The notes below the pieces were generated by a model. The model was not told the DNA's origin, searched no databases, and saw only the letters and a list, made by a program, of their open reading frames with translations. The translations under genes were made by a program, and so were the position numbers. From CAVSLM01 sp963728895 (GTDB taxonomy: Bacteria > Pseudomonadota > Gammaproteobacteria > JBBQDK01), in contig CAVSLM010000011.1 of the NCBI GenBank assembly GCA_963728895.1, forward strand, positions 248,001 to 312,000: a DNA stretch of 64,000 nucleotides, in the 5' to 3' direction. This document shows positions 20,573 to 31,187 of the stretch, piece by piece. Numbering within the stretch: the first letter of the stretch is position 1; each line of letters begins with the position of its first letter.

Positions 20573-21379
20573 GTGGCCATGAAGCGTGCAAAACTGGCAG
20601 GCCGCCGCTCAAACGTAAACGCTCGCGCGCGCTGCGGAAAGACCGCTGCGCGCTGGCCTCGCAGACTCTTGACCCATTTGCTTGTGGCTGCGCGATTGGC
20701 AACGATTGGTAGACTCTTCGCAATTATTGTTGCCGTACTTGCCTGTGTGGCTACCTACGCTGCAGAAATTGGAAGTGAGATCGCCGGTAAGATCGAGTCC
20801 GGAGATTACGATGCTGCTATATCGCTCTTGAAGCCTCTCGCTGCGAAGGGCAATAGGTGCGCCAGTTATGATCTTGCAGTCGCGTATATACTCCGCGGTG
20901 GTCAGCGCGCAACTATCGAAGCTGCCATGAAATCTCTGCTCGGACTTGCAACTACGCAGGGGCACTGTCGGACTGGCGCCCAATACGCCCTCGGCAAGTT
21001 TTCGGATATATCTGGTAACTATCGAGAGGCTGCCAAGTGGTACGAGCGGGCCGCCAATGCTAATTTCCCGCTCGCGTTGTTTGATCTCGGAATGTTGTAT
21101 TACCAAGGCGAAGGCCGCCCGCAAAACTACCGAAAAGCATTCGACCTACTGCTTCGCGCAGCTGAGCGCGGTAACCCCCAAGCTCAATTGAATGTGGCGA
21201 TAATGCTTGGTCAGGGTAAGGGGGTAAAACAGGATCTCGAGAGCGCACACATGTGGGCAGTCATAGCCACAAACAGCGGCAACGCGAGGGCCAAGATAGC
21301 TGTTGCGCAAGGCCGAAATGCGTTGCCAAGCGAGACGTTAAGAGCGCAGAAACTCGGGCACGAGGATTCCATGCATTAA
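20573..21379 (+). CDS. Sel1-like repeat protein with N-terminal membrane segment
   Basis: About 268 aa. The hydrophobic segment LFAIIVAVLACVATYAAE (about residues 47-64 from the GTG) is a signal peptide or anchor, so the rest is periplasmic or exported. Sel1-type repeats follow: YREAAKWYERAANANFPLAL, FDLGMLYYQGEGRPQNYRKA, NPQAQLNVAIMLGQGKGVKQ. Such solenoids mediate protein contacts. Start could be GTG 20573 (AAAGGGA five bases upstream) or ATG 20579. It reads in the island's left operon direction but is separated by about 140 bases. GC is lower than its surroundings, which suggests separate acquisition. Confidence 0.7.
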   Translation: MAMKRAKLAGRRSNVNARARCGKTAARWPRRLLTHLLVAARLATIGRLFAIIVAVLACVATYAAEIGSEIAGKIESGDYDAAISLLKPLAAKGNRCASYDLAVAYILRGGQRATIEAAMKSLLGLATTQGHCRTGAQYALGKFSDISGNYREAAKWYERAANANFPLALFDLGMLYYQGEGRPQNYRKAFDLLLRAAERGNPQAQLNVAIMLGQGKGVKQDLESAHMWAVIATNSGNARAKIAVAQGRNALPSETLRAQKLGHEDSMH

Positions 21380-21486
21380 AAGCTATGAGACTGATGCCAC
21401 TCGAATCCCGTGGGAACCGGACTAACAGACTAACAACAGCGTGAAAATTCGATCGCCAACTTTTGCGGCTAATTCGACGGCTCCCA

Positions 21487-21702
21487 ATGTGCGTCGATTC
21501 GCTGGGCAGATCGCCGCGGATCTACATCGTCGGGGGATGGGTCTACAGCATTGGCTACGTCTGGTCGCATTGGGCCGGGTTCTGGCACTTTGGGTCACTT
21601 GCCTTCTACGCGTCGATCCAAGCAATCTTCTGGCCCATCATAATTGGGCCACTCTCCTGCGAGGTCCCTCCGAATGGACTCCTCAGGAATTGGGAATCCT
21701 AG
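21487..21702 (+). CDS. Possible small membrane protein
   Basis: 71 aa with a long hydrophobic aromatic run (YIVGGWVYSIGYVWSHWAGF, then WHFGSLAFYASIQAIFWPI) that looks like two membrane helices. An overlapping frame (21441-22037, 198 aa) is also open but looks less protein-like at its N-terminus. I cannot decide which, if either, is expressed. No recognisable family. Confidence 0.3.
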   Translation: MCVDSLGRSPRIYIVGGWVYSIGYVWSHWAGFWHFGSLAFYASIQAIFWPIIIGPLSCEVPPNGLLRNWES

Positions 21703-22202
21703 CGGCACATGCTCACGCGTATTATACGACCGGCACCGCAACGCTTGAGACTTGCCGGGGTGCTGGAGTTGAATGGTGCTCGTCTGAACGCATCCCTGTC
21801 CCGGAGTCCATCAACCTAGACGAAGAAAGATGGCGTGGCGTCTGGCACGAGGCGAAATCCCACGGTCTCATCATGTGTTATCAACGTCGACAGCGGCTTC
21901 TTCACCACCCGCTCGCTTCGATTCGCGTGTCAACCTATAGAACGAAGGCCATCGCCGGGATGCTCGGTGGTCTGTTGCCCGGTTTCAACGGCGCGCATTA
22001 TCGCGCAATTTGGGGGACCCGTCCAGAGGTTCCCTAGCACGAATGCGCAGCTGGCTGCTGCTTCCGCGGCAGGAGCGGCAAATAGGGCGCATCCGACAGC
22101 CGCGCCCGATTAGACGTGCTTTCATTGAATCCCCCTCGTCAACGCCGCCATCGCCCGCTGGACGGCCGATGGTGCACTGCCTGAAGCGCGGTACTCATAC
22201 TA

Positions 22203-22263
22203 CCCCCCCCCTTCCCTCCCCCCCCTCCTCCTCTCCCCCCTCCTCCCTCCCTTCCCCCTCCCT
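22203..22263 (+). repeat. 61-nt uninterrupted polypyrimidine tract
   Basis: Only C and T for 61 bases, with C runs up to nine. The complementary strand is purine-only with many G runs, so it could form triplex or G-quadruplex structures. It lies in the gene-poor stretch 22040-22700, in which I see no other feature. Confidence 0.85.
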
Positions 22264-22719
22264 AAAGAGCGAGAAGGAGTTTGACCGAAATGGTTCGAGA
22301 TATACAGTTCGGACGCGCGAAATAGGGAAGCGAGGGAGGGGCGGTGATGTGCGGCGCTCAGCGCGCACAGGTTGGCGCAGCAGGCGTTTTCCTGCGGATT
22401 CGGAATACCTCGGCCACCGCAAATCACCGAAACCACGTGCAACTGCAATTCCGGAGGGATCGCTGCGCAGGCACGTCCCGAATGCGTAGTCCGACCTACT
22501 TTTCGCTGTGGAGGCGAATCTGTGGATGAACACTGGCCGGCTGACGCGATCCGCGGAGGCCGTCATAGTGAGCCCTACGAGCGCGCCGCGGGACGGGTAC
22601 GGATGTTGGGCAATTAGGGGTGTACGGAAAACCCGATCCGGCGCGAAGCGGTGCCTGTTTACAAGATCAGCCTCATGCAGACGACCATCGCCCCGCCGTC
22701 CATCGCTTCGAACCGCGTC

Positions 22720-25700
22720 TCAAAGTTCTCGATGCATCGCGCACGTGGCCCGCGATGTCGCCCGTAAAGTCACACTCGCGGCGGTGTCAGCGTCAGCAGG
22801 ATCGCCCTGGCCGCCTTCGGAAGGGCCGGACGCCTTGGACCGGACGGCCTCAAAGATCTCCCGCGCAAGGATCGGAAACGCCGATCCCTGGAACTCCTTG
22901 TCCGCCATGTAGCGCGTCACGATGGCGTCGTTCTCGCCCATGCGCTCGATCATCAGCTCTTCGATGAGCTTTCTGATCCCAAGCTGGAACTTGTCGAGCG
23001 GGTTGGCCAGGGCCGTCTGCACGACCTGCACGCTGTTGCAGGCCTTCTCCTTGATCTGCTGGAAGAAGAGACGGTCTTCCTCCGTGAACGCGGTCCCGAA
23101 ACGCTCGTTCAGGACTTCGATGATCTCCGACAGCGGCGCTTTTCGTCCTGCGCCCTTCCCGTGCCGACCTCGGTCGGGCTCTTGACGTACGCGGGCTCGC
23201 CGTCACGGATCTCGATAGCGCCGAGAAGACCCGCTCCAGCCATAGTACTGGAGCGCCACCTCATCGCCACCTGCACGACTGGGGTACCCCGGTCGAGCTG
23301 TAGATGCTGCAACAGGAAACGGCCGAACCTGGAGAGCATCTCGAGTTCGCGGTCGGCGTAGGGGATGATCTGGCTCAGGAAGGCGTACAGCTTCACGTAC
23401 CCGGAGAGCTTGTCGCGGAAGGCAGTGCGCAGCTCGTCGTCCGTTAGCGCCTTGAAGCGGTCTACGGCCGGCTGGAGGTGGCGCTGCATGTGGGGATGGT
23501 CGCCCGAGCCCTGGCGCGCGGTGGGCTTGTAGAAGACCTGCGCGAAGGCCTCGACCTCGTCAGTGGTAGACCTGCATCTGATCGAGCTCGTGCTTCAGGG
23601 CCTCCAGCATCGCAGGGTCGGGGGGCTCCGCGAGTTCCGCCTTGTCGTAATACGGGTTTGAACGCGCGGAAGATGTTCTCGGCGTCGTTCACGAAGTCGA
23701 GCACGAAGGGCGCGACCTTGCCGGCGAAGGTGCGGTTCAGGCGTGAGAGCGTCTGCACCGCCTGCACACCGTCGAGTCGCTTATCGACGTACATGGCGCA
23801 CAAGAGCGGCTGGTCGAACCCGGTCTGGTACTTGTTGGCCACCAGCAGCACCTGGTAGTCCGACGACGCGAACCGGTCCGGGAGCTGGGCCTCGCTGATC
23901 GGCTTGCCAGTCACGACGTCGGTGTTCATGCCCGGCTCGGTGTACTCGAGGCCGGTGTCGGGATCGCGCACCGTGCCGCTGAAGGCGACGAGCGGCCGGA
24001 TGCCGGTGTAGCCGTTCTCCTCGAGGTAACGGTCGAAGGCGAGCTTGTAGCGCACCGCGTGCAGGCGCGAGGAGGTCACCACCATCGCCTTGGCGCGCCC
24101 GCCGATGCGGTGCATCACGCTGCGGCGGAAGTGTTCGACGATCACCTCGGTCTTCTGCTCGATGTTGTGCGGGTGCAGGCTCATGAACTTGGCGAGCGCC
24201 CGCGCGGCCTTCTTCTTGGGGAGTTCGGGTCGCTCTCCGCGGCCTTGAGCAGCCGGTAGTAGGTCGCATAGGTGGTGTAGTTCGCCAACACGTCGAGGAT
24301 GAAGCCCTCCTCGATCGCCTGGCGCATGCTGTAGAGGTGGAAGGGCTCCGGCTTGCCGCCGGCGCCGGTGCGCCCGAAGAGCTCGAGGGTCTTGCCCTTC
24401 GGCGTCGCCGTGAAGGCGAAGAAGCTCAGGCGGCTGGCGGCCGCGGGACGCCATGACCTGGTTCAGGCGGTCCTCCCAGTCGGCCTCGCCCTCGTCGCCT
24501 TCCTCGGTCCCGGCGCCGAGGATCGCCTTGAGCTCCGCGCCGTCTCGCCGGTCTGGCTCGGTGGGCCTCGTCCGCGATGACGGCGTAGCGCCGCTTGGCA
24601 TCGGCCTTCCGGCCGCGGCCGTGCCTTCTCCTCGGCGCTCGCCCGCTCCTGGTCTCGGCACCTGCCGCATCGAAGCCCGCGCAGCACGACGGAAACTTCT
24701 CAGCGTGGTGATGACGATTTCGGTGCCGTCGATCAGCGCGGCAGCGAGCTGCTTGCTGTCCTGGTCGATCGCCTTGACCACGCCCTGGGCATGCTCGGTC
24801 TGGTAGATCGCGTCCTGGAGCTGGCGGTCCAGGACGCGCCGGTCGGTAATCACGACCACGCAGTCGAAAACCTTCCGGTCCCCGGCATCATCCAGGCTCG
24901 CCAGCCGATGCGAGAGCCACGAGATGTATTGGTCTTGCCGCTTCCCGCCGAGTGCTGGATCAGGTAGTTCTTGCCGGGGCCCTGGTCCCGCGCCGCCGCG
25001 ATCAGCCCGCGCACAGCGTCGAGCTGGTGGTAGCGCGGAAGATCACCGTCTCCCGCGTGACGTGGCGCTGGCCGCCCTTGCCGTCGTCGATCTTCTCCTC
25101 CTTCGTCTCGACAAAAACGAAGTGCCCCAGGATGTCGAGGAAGCTGTCGCGCTGGAGCACGTCCTCCCAGAAGTAGCCCGTGCGGTAGCCCGACGAGTGC
25201 TGCGGGTTGCCGGCGCCGCACTGCAGCTCGCCGGGGTGGCTGCCGCGGTTGAAGGGCAGGAATGCCGTGCCCTGCCCCTGGAGGCGGGTCGCCATGTGCA
25301 CCTCGTCCGGATCGGCGACGAAGTGCACAAGCCCGCGCCGCTTGAAGGCGAAGAGCGGCGCCCGCGGATCGCGGTCGTTCTGGTACTGGCGCACGGCATG
25401 GCGCCAGCTCTGGCCGGTGCGGGGTTCTTGAGCTCGCAGGTGGCAACCGGCAGGCCGTTGACCGCGAAGAGCAGATCGACGGTATCGTGCTTGCCGGGGT
25501 CGCAGCGCACCTGGCGCGTGATCGTGAGCTCTTCTGCGCGTAGAGCGCCTGGACCTCCTCGTTCAGCCCGTGCGCGGGCCGGAACCAGGCCATCCGGAAG
25601 GTCTTGCCGTAGAACTTGAAGCCGTGCCGCAGCACGTGGAGCATGCCCTTGAGGTCCAGCTCCTTCGCCAGGGCCTTCACGACGAGGTGGTCGAGCGCGT

Positions 25701-25890
25701 CGCCGTGCAGCGCACGCATCTCCGCCCACAGCTTCGGCTGGGTCGCCTCGAGGAACGCGACGACTCGCGCCGGAAAGAGCGCGCGCTCGACGGCCCACTC
25801 CGCGTTGGTGCCGGCGCGCCAGCCCCCCTGGCCAAGCAGCATCTCCTCGACGTGCACCTCGAACGCGCGCTCTCTCGTCTGATCGCTCAT
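22720..25890 (-). pseudogene. hsdR: Type I restriction endonuclease subunit R, frameshifted
   Basis: The motor and nuclease subunit of a type I restriction system. The N-terminal start MSDQTRERAFEVHVEEML is at 25890. Family features in successive frames: PxAGSGKT-type Walker A (LIQHSAGSGKT, near 24940-24965), VVVITDRRVLDRQLQDAIYQ, a DEAH region near 24570, the helicase-2 part LLVANKYQTGFDQPLLCAMY, and the C-terminal LGIRKLIEELMIERMGEND. Length (about 3.2 kb) fits. At least six frame breaks are needed to join the pieces, so as written it is not functional. Its ATG overlaps the end of the PIN-like gene. It is the last gene of the hsd operon. Confidence 0.85.
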
Positions 25891-26380
25891 GGGCGTGCTC
25901 CCAGGACGAGCGGGCCCGCTCCCTGCGGAGCATCTCGTAGGGCGTCATGCATTTCAGCTTCATGCCGATGGCGACACCACGGATCTTCACCTGCCGTACG
26001 CCGTCGCTTGGCACCTCGTGGGTGACGACCACGTGGCCGTGGGCATGTGCATGTGCCACCAGGTAGTAGTCGGCGTCTTCGAGGAACGCGCCGATGGCAC
26101 CGGGGCGATAGCTCCGGTCACGCACCCACTCCGCGACGGCGGCAAGGCTGGCGAGTAGACGATCGTCCGGCGGCAGGAAAAGTGCCGCCCCGCGCTGTCC
26201 GGCCCACGCGCTCAACTCGTCGTCTCCCGCACGCAGTTCGTCCCCCACCTTCTCGATGCTGAACACCGTGCCGGCCGCTTGCTGCATGTCGAGCCAGTCC
26301 CAGAATGCGGGGAAGAAATCGAAGCCGTAATGGCGTCGCTTCGCTTCGATGAACACGTTTGCATCCAGGAGGTAGGCCAT
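25887..26380 (-). pseudogene. DUF4411 PIN-like toxin-type protein, 3' frame break
   Basis: Predicted PIN-fold ribonuclease. MAYLLDANVFIEAKRRHYGF carries the first PIN aspartate; ALFLPPDDRL, LEDADYYLVAHA and VVTHEVPSD supply further acidic positions; CMTPYEMLRRERAR closes the domain. As written the frame runs on into hsdR; one added base near 25900 would give the ending FVLGARP with a stop overlapping the hsdR ATG, which is surely the ancestral layout. Start ATG overlaps the TGA of the ImmA/IrrE gene. DUF4411 proteins are often encoded with such a protease, a likely toxin-antitoxin pairing (inference). Confidence 0.75.
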
Positions 26381-27532
26381 CAGATCGGATTACTCCGAGG
26401 CTGCGCACCGAGCTCGCGAAAGGTCGACGTCTCGCTTGATCCCGAGCATGCGGAAGGCGTCGCGGTAGAGCGTCTGGCCCTTCCAACGTGCTCACGACCA
26501 GGGCGCGGGCGAAGCGCTTGGACACACGCGCGCCGAGGGTCAGGTAGAAGTCGCCACCGCTTCCCCTGGGCAGGGACCGCAAGCGCCCGAGCTCCTCCTC
26601 GTAGGCGCGCCAGTACGCCTCGCGAGTGAGGCCGCCCGCATCAAAGATCCGGCGCAGCACGACCAGCGTGCTGACCTTGAAGCGCCGCGCCAGGCGCCCG
26701 GTCTCCTCCTGCAGCTCGGCGTGGCCGGTCGTAGGCCTCGCGCAGGGCCTCGAGCGGCACCAGCAGCTCCGCCGCCACCGCGTTGCACCAGCGCTCGAGC
26801 GCGTGCTCCGGAATCAGCTGTGCTTCCGCGTCAGAGACCGCCGATTGCCCAAGCCAGATATGAGCGAGCTCGTGCGCGAGGGTGAACATCTGCGCGGCCT
26901 TGGTGTCGGCGCCGTTGACGAAGACCAATGGGGCGAACTCGTCCGCCAGCGCGAACCCCTCGAAACTCCTGGGGGTCGAGCTTGCGCCGGTTGTTGCTGC
27001 CGACGACGCCGCTCACCATGACGAGGATGCCGAGCGCATCGGCCTGCTCGATGAAGCGCCGCAGCGCCTCGGTCCAGGTGGGGGATCTGGCGCCGCTCCT
27101 CGAGGTCGAGGCGGAGCGCGTGGCGGATCCCGGCCGCGGTGGCGACGACATCCGCGCCCGCCCGCACCGAGCCGACCAGCGTCAAAGGCTCTTCGCCAAT
27201 GGAGCGCACGAAGTCCCGGTACCAGTCCTGCCGCTGCTGGCAGAGGTAGAGCGTGTCCAGGAGATCGGGGCTCGGATGGCCCACGTGCATGTTGGCCACC
27301 GTGCGAAGTCGGGAATCGGCACCCGCTCCTCGGGCGGCTCGTCGAGGAACAGAAAGCCGACCGGCGTGAAGGTCGCCTTCGCGAAGCCCTCGAGCTGCTT
27401 GAGCGTCGGATGCACGTCCCCGGACTCCCAGTCCGGGAGCTTCGGGAAGCGCCGCGCGAGCGCATCGATGTTGAGCCCGGCGCGCTCGCGCGCCCAGCGC
27501 AGGAGTTCGGGCTTCACCTCGACGCGGTTCAT
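26380..27532 (-). pseudogene. XRE - ImmA/IrrE metallopeptidase protein, frameshifted
   Basis: A COG2856-type protein: N-terminal Xre-like helix-turn-helix (MNRVEVKPELLRWARERAGL, then PDWESGDVHPTLKQLEGFAK) followed by a zinc peptidase with HELAH (26860-26874) in a FTLAHELAHIWLGQSAVSD context. The C-terminal LYRDAFRMLGIKRDV, then (after a frame break) TFRELGAQPRSNPI, ends in TGA overlapping the next ATG. Breaks occur near 26480, 26740, 26970, 27075 and 27305. An upstream in-frame ATG at 27590 is possible. Such proteases act as antitoxins or repressors; here it probably controls the PIN-like protein. Confidence 0.75.
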
Positions 27533-27588
27533 CGTCCGATCCTCGGACGGCCATAAGCAGGTCCGTCCAGCGCCTTCCCACACCCGCA

Positions 27589-27976
27589 TCACAGAGTCCC
27601 CCTGCTCTCGAAGACCCGATAGCGGAGCCACTTGGCGATCCCGTCCAGGTCCGGAAACAGCTGCCGGTTGAACACGCCAAACTGGTCGAGGCGGCGGCGG
27701 GTGTCGTCGTGCGCGTCGTGACGGATGACGATCTCCAGCCAATCCCGGTCCTCCAGCGCCTCGAACGGCTGGTGGAGGCGAGCAGCACGCCGTCCTGCGC
27801 TCGCAGGCGAGGCGAGATGTGCGGGGGTGGTAGATCACGTTCTCCCCGATCTCGAACGGGGAAGGCACCGGCGGCGCGGGCGCGGCGGCGTCCGCCGCTT
27901 CCTCGTCGCCCCCGGCCCGGCCGTTCTCGTGAGGATCGCTCTCCTCGCCCTCAGAGTCCGGCTCCTCGAGGCCGAA
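27589..27976 (-). pseudogene. FRG-domain protein, C-terminal part (downstream of the inserted cassette)
   Basis: Starts at TTC GGC CTC GAG, directly after the attC core, and reads FGLEEPDSEGEESD, SPFEIGENVIYHP, then in shifted frames PHISPRLRAQDGVLLAS, WLEIVIRHDAHDDTRRRL and QFGVFNRQLFPDLDGIAKWL, ending at TGA 27589-27591. The end LFPDLDGIAKWLRYRVFE is typical of FRG-domain proteins. The matching N-terminal part is at 31188-31410. Confidence 0.75.
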
Positions 27977-28027
27977 CACTCAGCATCAGCGGCGGCGCAC
28001 TGCGCCGTCCCCTGCATGCTGTTAGCC
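27971..28027 (-). repeat. attC: Integron attC recombination site of the SIR2-HerA-KTSC cassette
   Basis: On the minus strand, GGCTAAC (28027-28021) begins the site and GTTCGGC (27977-27971) ends it, 57 bp in all. The inner arms are imperfectly complementary (AGCATGCA with TGATGCT; ACGGCGCAG with TGCGCCG), as in attC hairpins. The TAA of GGCTAAC is the stop codon of the KTSC gene. The partner core GTTAGCC, the exact complement of GGCTAAC, is at the other end of the cassette (31187-31181). Confidence 0.8.
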
Positions 28028-28242
28028 TGCATGTCGTCCATTCGGTTTGTGATCCAGAACCCTTCGAATGTACTGGCCACGGGATTGCCCAGGCGCAGTG
28101 AACTCCTGCCACACGTTGGCGGGACAAGCGGCGTACCACCATTCGACGCCATTCGGGAATCGAACATAATTCGCTCGGTCTCGAAGTCGTATGCCTCGGC
28201 AACAATTCGCCTCGACCCGCTGACGGGGATCCACTGAATCAT
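28022..28242 (-). pseudogene. KTSC-domain protein, frame break in the middle
   Basis: Begins MIQWIPVSGSRRIVAEAYDF at 28242, with GAGGGAAAG upstream. After one frame break near 28165 it continues YVRFPNGVEWWYAACPANVW and RGQYIRRVLDHKPNGRHAG to TAA 28024-28022. This is the KTSC fold (about 70 aa), a small domain often fused or adjacent to nucleic-acid and defence proteins; its biochemical role is unknown. It starts 10 bases after the HerA stop, so it is third in the cassette operon. Confidence 0.7.
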
Positions 28243-28251
28243 CGCTTTCCC

Positions 28252-30000
28252 TCACTGATAGGTGCCACGCCAGGCGGCGAGTGCGGGCGCCACATCGGGT
28301 ACCTGTGGTCACCGCGCCAAGCCGCAGGGACGGATCCTCGGCTTGCGGCCACGGATCGGGGTTATCCAGAACTACACGTGCCGGCAGCACCAACGCCTCG
28401 CCGCTGATGATTGCCTCATGTGTGCGCAGCGAGGGAAGCACGGCAGCCAAACCGGCCACGGCATCTGGGAGGGCGGTCTTGATGGCACCCTGGTCTTCAG
28501 AGTTCGACAGCCTCAGCGCTATGATGGTCCCGCACTGAGAAAGTGCGGCTTGGGAAGCTCAGTCGGTCGCTGTGTCACCAACAAGAGACCGACACTGTAC
28601 TTACGCCCTTCTCGAGCGATGCGGTTCGCTGAATCGCGCGTAAGCGCGCTTGCACCCTCTCCGAGATAGCGGTGCGCTTCCTCGAGAACAACAAGTACTG
28701 GACTGGGCCGACCGATGCCGGGACCCCCGCGCTCACAGCGGAGAGCAATCTCGAAAACCAGATTAAGTACGACACCAATGGTGCATCGGCTGCACCTGCC
28801 GGTACGCCACTGAAGTCAAGGACGGATACGGGTCTGTCGCCTCCCAGCCACTCGCGTATGACGTCAACGAGAGGATCTCGCCCGTTCGGGTCAGCAGTAG
28901 GTTCCTGGAGGAAGCGCAACTGCGGATCCATTAGACCAAGGCGCAGCAGGTCTGGGTTCATCCCATGTACACCGTACATGGGTGCCTTGTGTGGCGCGAC
29001 CTCCAGGGTTGTAGGGATCAAACAGGGCTGAGCGCAAGGTTGCCGCGTCCCCAGGGTCCCTTTCGCAGGCAGTTGCAGCATCGGCCACGTCCATTTTGGT
29101 CTCCCGATTCTCTCTGTTCTATCTGGTGCCAAATCGACCTGATGTCGAAAGGCACCGGGGTGTCCGCCGTGACGGCGGTGGGATCGATAGTCAACCACGC
29201 GGCTGAACGCACGAACGCGCGCCTCGCCTCGGTTACAAGTTCCGCGAAGCGATTACTGAACGTGGCCCCTCCCGTTCCTCCAGCGAGGATCCGCAATATG
29301 TCCATCGCGGGCAACGCCCAGTAAGGCACTCGGAAGTCCACTGTCGTCCTGCTCTCCGAGTACACTTCGGACAGATGCGCTGCCACTTAGCGCGGCTGCA
29401 TACTCCCCATGCGGATCCACCACAAGAATATTCGCTGCGCTCCAGCCCCCCCTCACGAAGCTCTGCGCGATTGAAGAAACCGCGCTTGTTTTTCCTGATC
29501 CCGTTGATCCCACAACCGCCGCATGTCGAACGACAAAACGGGAAGCATCCACCGCGATGGGCACATCCTCCGCAGCCGCGAGGCGGCCGAGACGCACGTG
29601 CTCCTCGTCTGGGTGCGGAAAGACAGACCTGAGTTGGTCTGCAGTTGCAAAGTGGACGGGATCATCCAGCCCGGGAGACGCCAACGCCTCGCTGAAATCG
29701 GCCTGTGCCGCGATCGATCTCTCCCAGCAGTTGGACTTGGAGCCACCGCTCATCTCGTTGAATGGTTTCAGCGGGGGCGAGTGGGCCAGTCAACTCGGCG
29801 ATCCCTACGAGGCTCACCGTAGCTACCAAGTCCACCAGCCCTTGAGGTATGCGCACCAGCGACCCAATTTGCCCAACGGCCAGGAGACGTCCCCGATAGA
29901 TCGGAGCGACTCCGGCCAACTCACCGTCCAATGCGACAGTAACGGTTGCCCCGAGGACGTGGCGAACTCGGCCAATACAGGTCGCGTCGCGCTCAGGCAT
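28252..30000 (-). pseudogene. herA: HerA-like ATPase of a SIR2-HerA defence pair, frameshifted
   Basis: A hexameric FtsK/HerA-type ATPase. N-terminal HAS-barrel (MPERDATCIGRVRHVLGATV, then YRGRLLAVGQIGSLVRIPQG), Walker A GSTGSGKTS (29484-29510), Walker B ILVVDPHGE (about 29404-29430), then MNPDLLRLGLMDPQLRFLQE, SVLDFSGVPAGAADA, the helical part with VQYLLFSRKR in frame-shifted form, and LAAVLPSLRTHEAIISGEAL near the C-terminus. Ends AWRGTYQ at TGA 28252-28254. Several single-base frame breaks but no clear in-frame nonsense mutations. Partner of the upstream SIR2 protein, with which it forms NAD-depleting complexes in characterised systems. Confidence 0.8.
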
Positions 30001-31151
30001 TGTTGACCTCATCACTCGCAACATCAGCTCTTTCCGAGCGGTCGGACCGCGGAAATTTACCCGCCCGCTGCTTCGCGCCAAATACGAAGCCAGATAAGTG
30101 AAGTCCGGCAACGCAAGTTTCCCGTCCTGACCACCCTCCCACAGGTCGGGAATAGCGTCTATTGACGCCTTCCAGCCGGCCCGCACCCCACCCAGGACAG
30201 CTTCGGTTCTCCCAATCAACTGCACGTTCGGAGTCCGACCGGCGCGTTCGCAAAGTAAAGGAGGCAGATCTGCGTAGCAGAACACAACAAATTCTGAGCG
30301 TTCGCGCCTAATCGCGGCGTCGAGTATCATCTCGTTGAGATGGTCGTCACCGAAGGAGTACCCGGCAATGAGCACTAGTGTCTCCGAGGTGTGCAGGGCG
30401 CGTCTGAGACGGTCTGCAACACGATGAAGGGCATACGACGCGATTCCTCGTACTTGGCATCAGAGGGGTATATCGCTGCCGGAAGGCCCTCCGGAACGGG
30501 CTGGCCGATGCGGACGATTTGGTGGCCCTCTTTCGCTCTCATCCAGTTCACCGATCCGTGGAGCTTCCAAAGGCGTACGAAGAGCGATGGCACGAAATCG
30601 CTATCGGTCCCGGGCAGCGACTCAACAACTTGTGCGAAACTGTGCGTTCAAATTCCCCACAAAACCATCGAAATACGGGACACCGAGGCGCTCCAGCGCA
30701 GTCTCCAAGAGGAGGTCATAGTTGACCGTGAAGAGTTCGACGGGGAGGCGGTAATCTGCGCGCGCAATCCATGCCGCCAGGTTGTCCGCAGAGGAAAATC
30801 GGCCTCCTTGACATCAAGGGTCTTGACAATTGACTGACATACACTGGCGTCAAGAGCCGCCGCCTGTGCCGCTGTAAGTCCGTCAACTGTGTCATCTCCA
30901 GTTACCAGCCCGGCGATGCGGCGAAGGCGACTCAGAACCTGTTCGATATTGCGGCCGTCAATCTGACGATCGAACGCAGCGCGGTCCGCATCGCCCAGCT
31001 CCGATCGCACGCTGGTCTCCAATTCCGAGACATCCGGCAATCCGCAGGCCTTCGATGCACCGGCACCCAAGAACATGCAAACGTGCCGCGAGCGGGTCGC
31101 CAGCTTTGCTGCAAGCCCTGTAGCAAACTCCTGCGGGCTGTGTGTTCTCAT
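29993..31151 (-). pseudogene. SIR2-domain effector of a SIR2-HerA defence pair, frameshifted
   Basis: A SIR2-like NAD-hydrolase-type protein. The N-terminal nucleotide-binding loop FLGAGASKACGLPD (GAGAS at 31053-31067) is clear. After frame breaks, FVRLWKLHGSVNWMR (the conserved LHGS) and LIAGYSFGDDHLNEMIL (typical of SIR2 defence proteins) follow. The likely end is in the frame RSERADVASDEVNNA, stopping at 29993, so that it overlaps the HerA start by 8 bases. In known SIR2-HerA systems phage infection triggers NAD+ loss and abortive infection; here that is inference. Ribosome site AAGGAGA lies about 10 bases upstream. Confidence 0.8.
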
Positions 31152-31187
31152 AGAGAGCAGTCTCCTTGGCTGTTCGTGCAGGCTAAC

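Larger units (their letters stand above)
27977..31187 (-). mobile_element. 3.2-kb integron-type gene cassette with SIR2, HerA and KTSC genes
   Basis: Upstream border G/TTAGCC at 31187, downstream border G/TTCGGC at 27977. The first gene starts about 36 bases after the upstream border and the last gene stops inside the attC, which is the classical cassette layout. Excision joins ...GCCTACGACGCG to TTCGGCCTCGAGG and restores a continuous FRG-protein frame (SAYDA-FGLEEPD). This indicates insertion by an integron integrase at a secondary site. No intI gene is in the window. The cassette is large and carries three genes instead of the usual one. Confidence 0.78.

Noticed and set aside
12866..22040. 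Complete prophage
   Set aside because: Integrase and phage-like small proteins are present, but no capsid, portal, tail or lysis genes were seen.
29662..30375. An apparent in-frame fusion of the SIR2 and HerA proteins
   Set aside because: The joined frame has poor sequence at the junction, while another frame gives a normal SIR2 ending that overlaps the HerA ATG. A single-base break is the simpler explanation.
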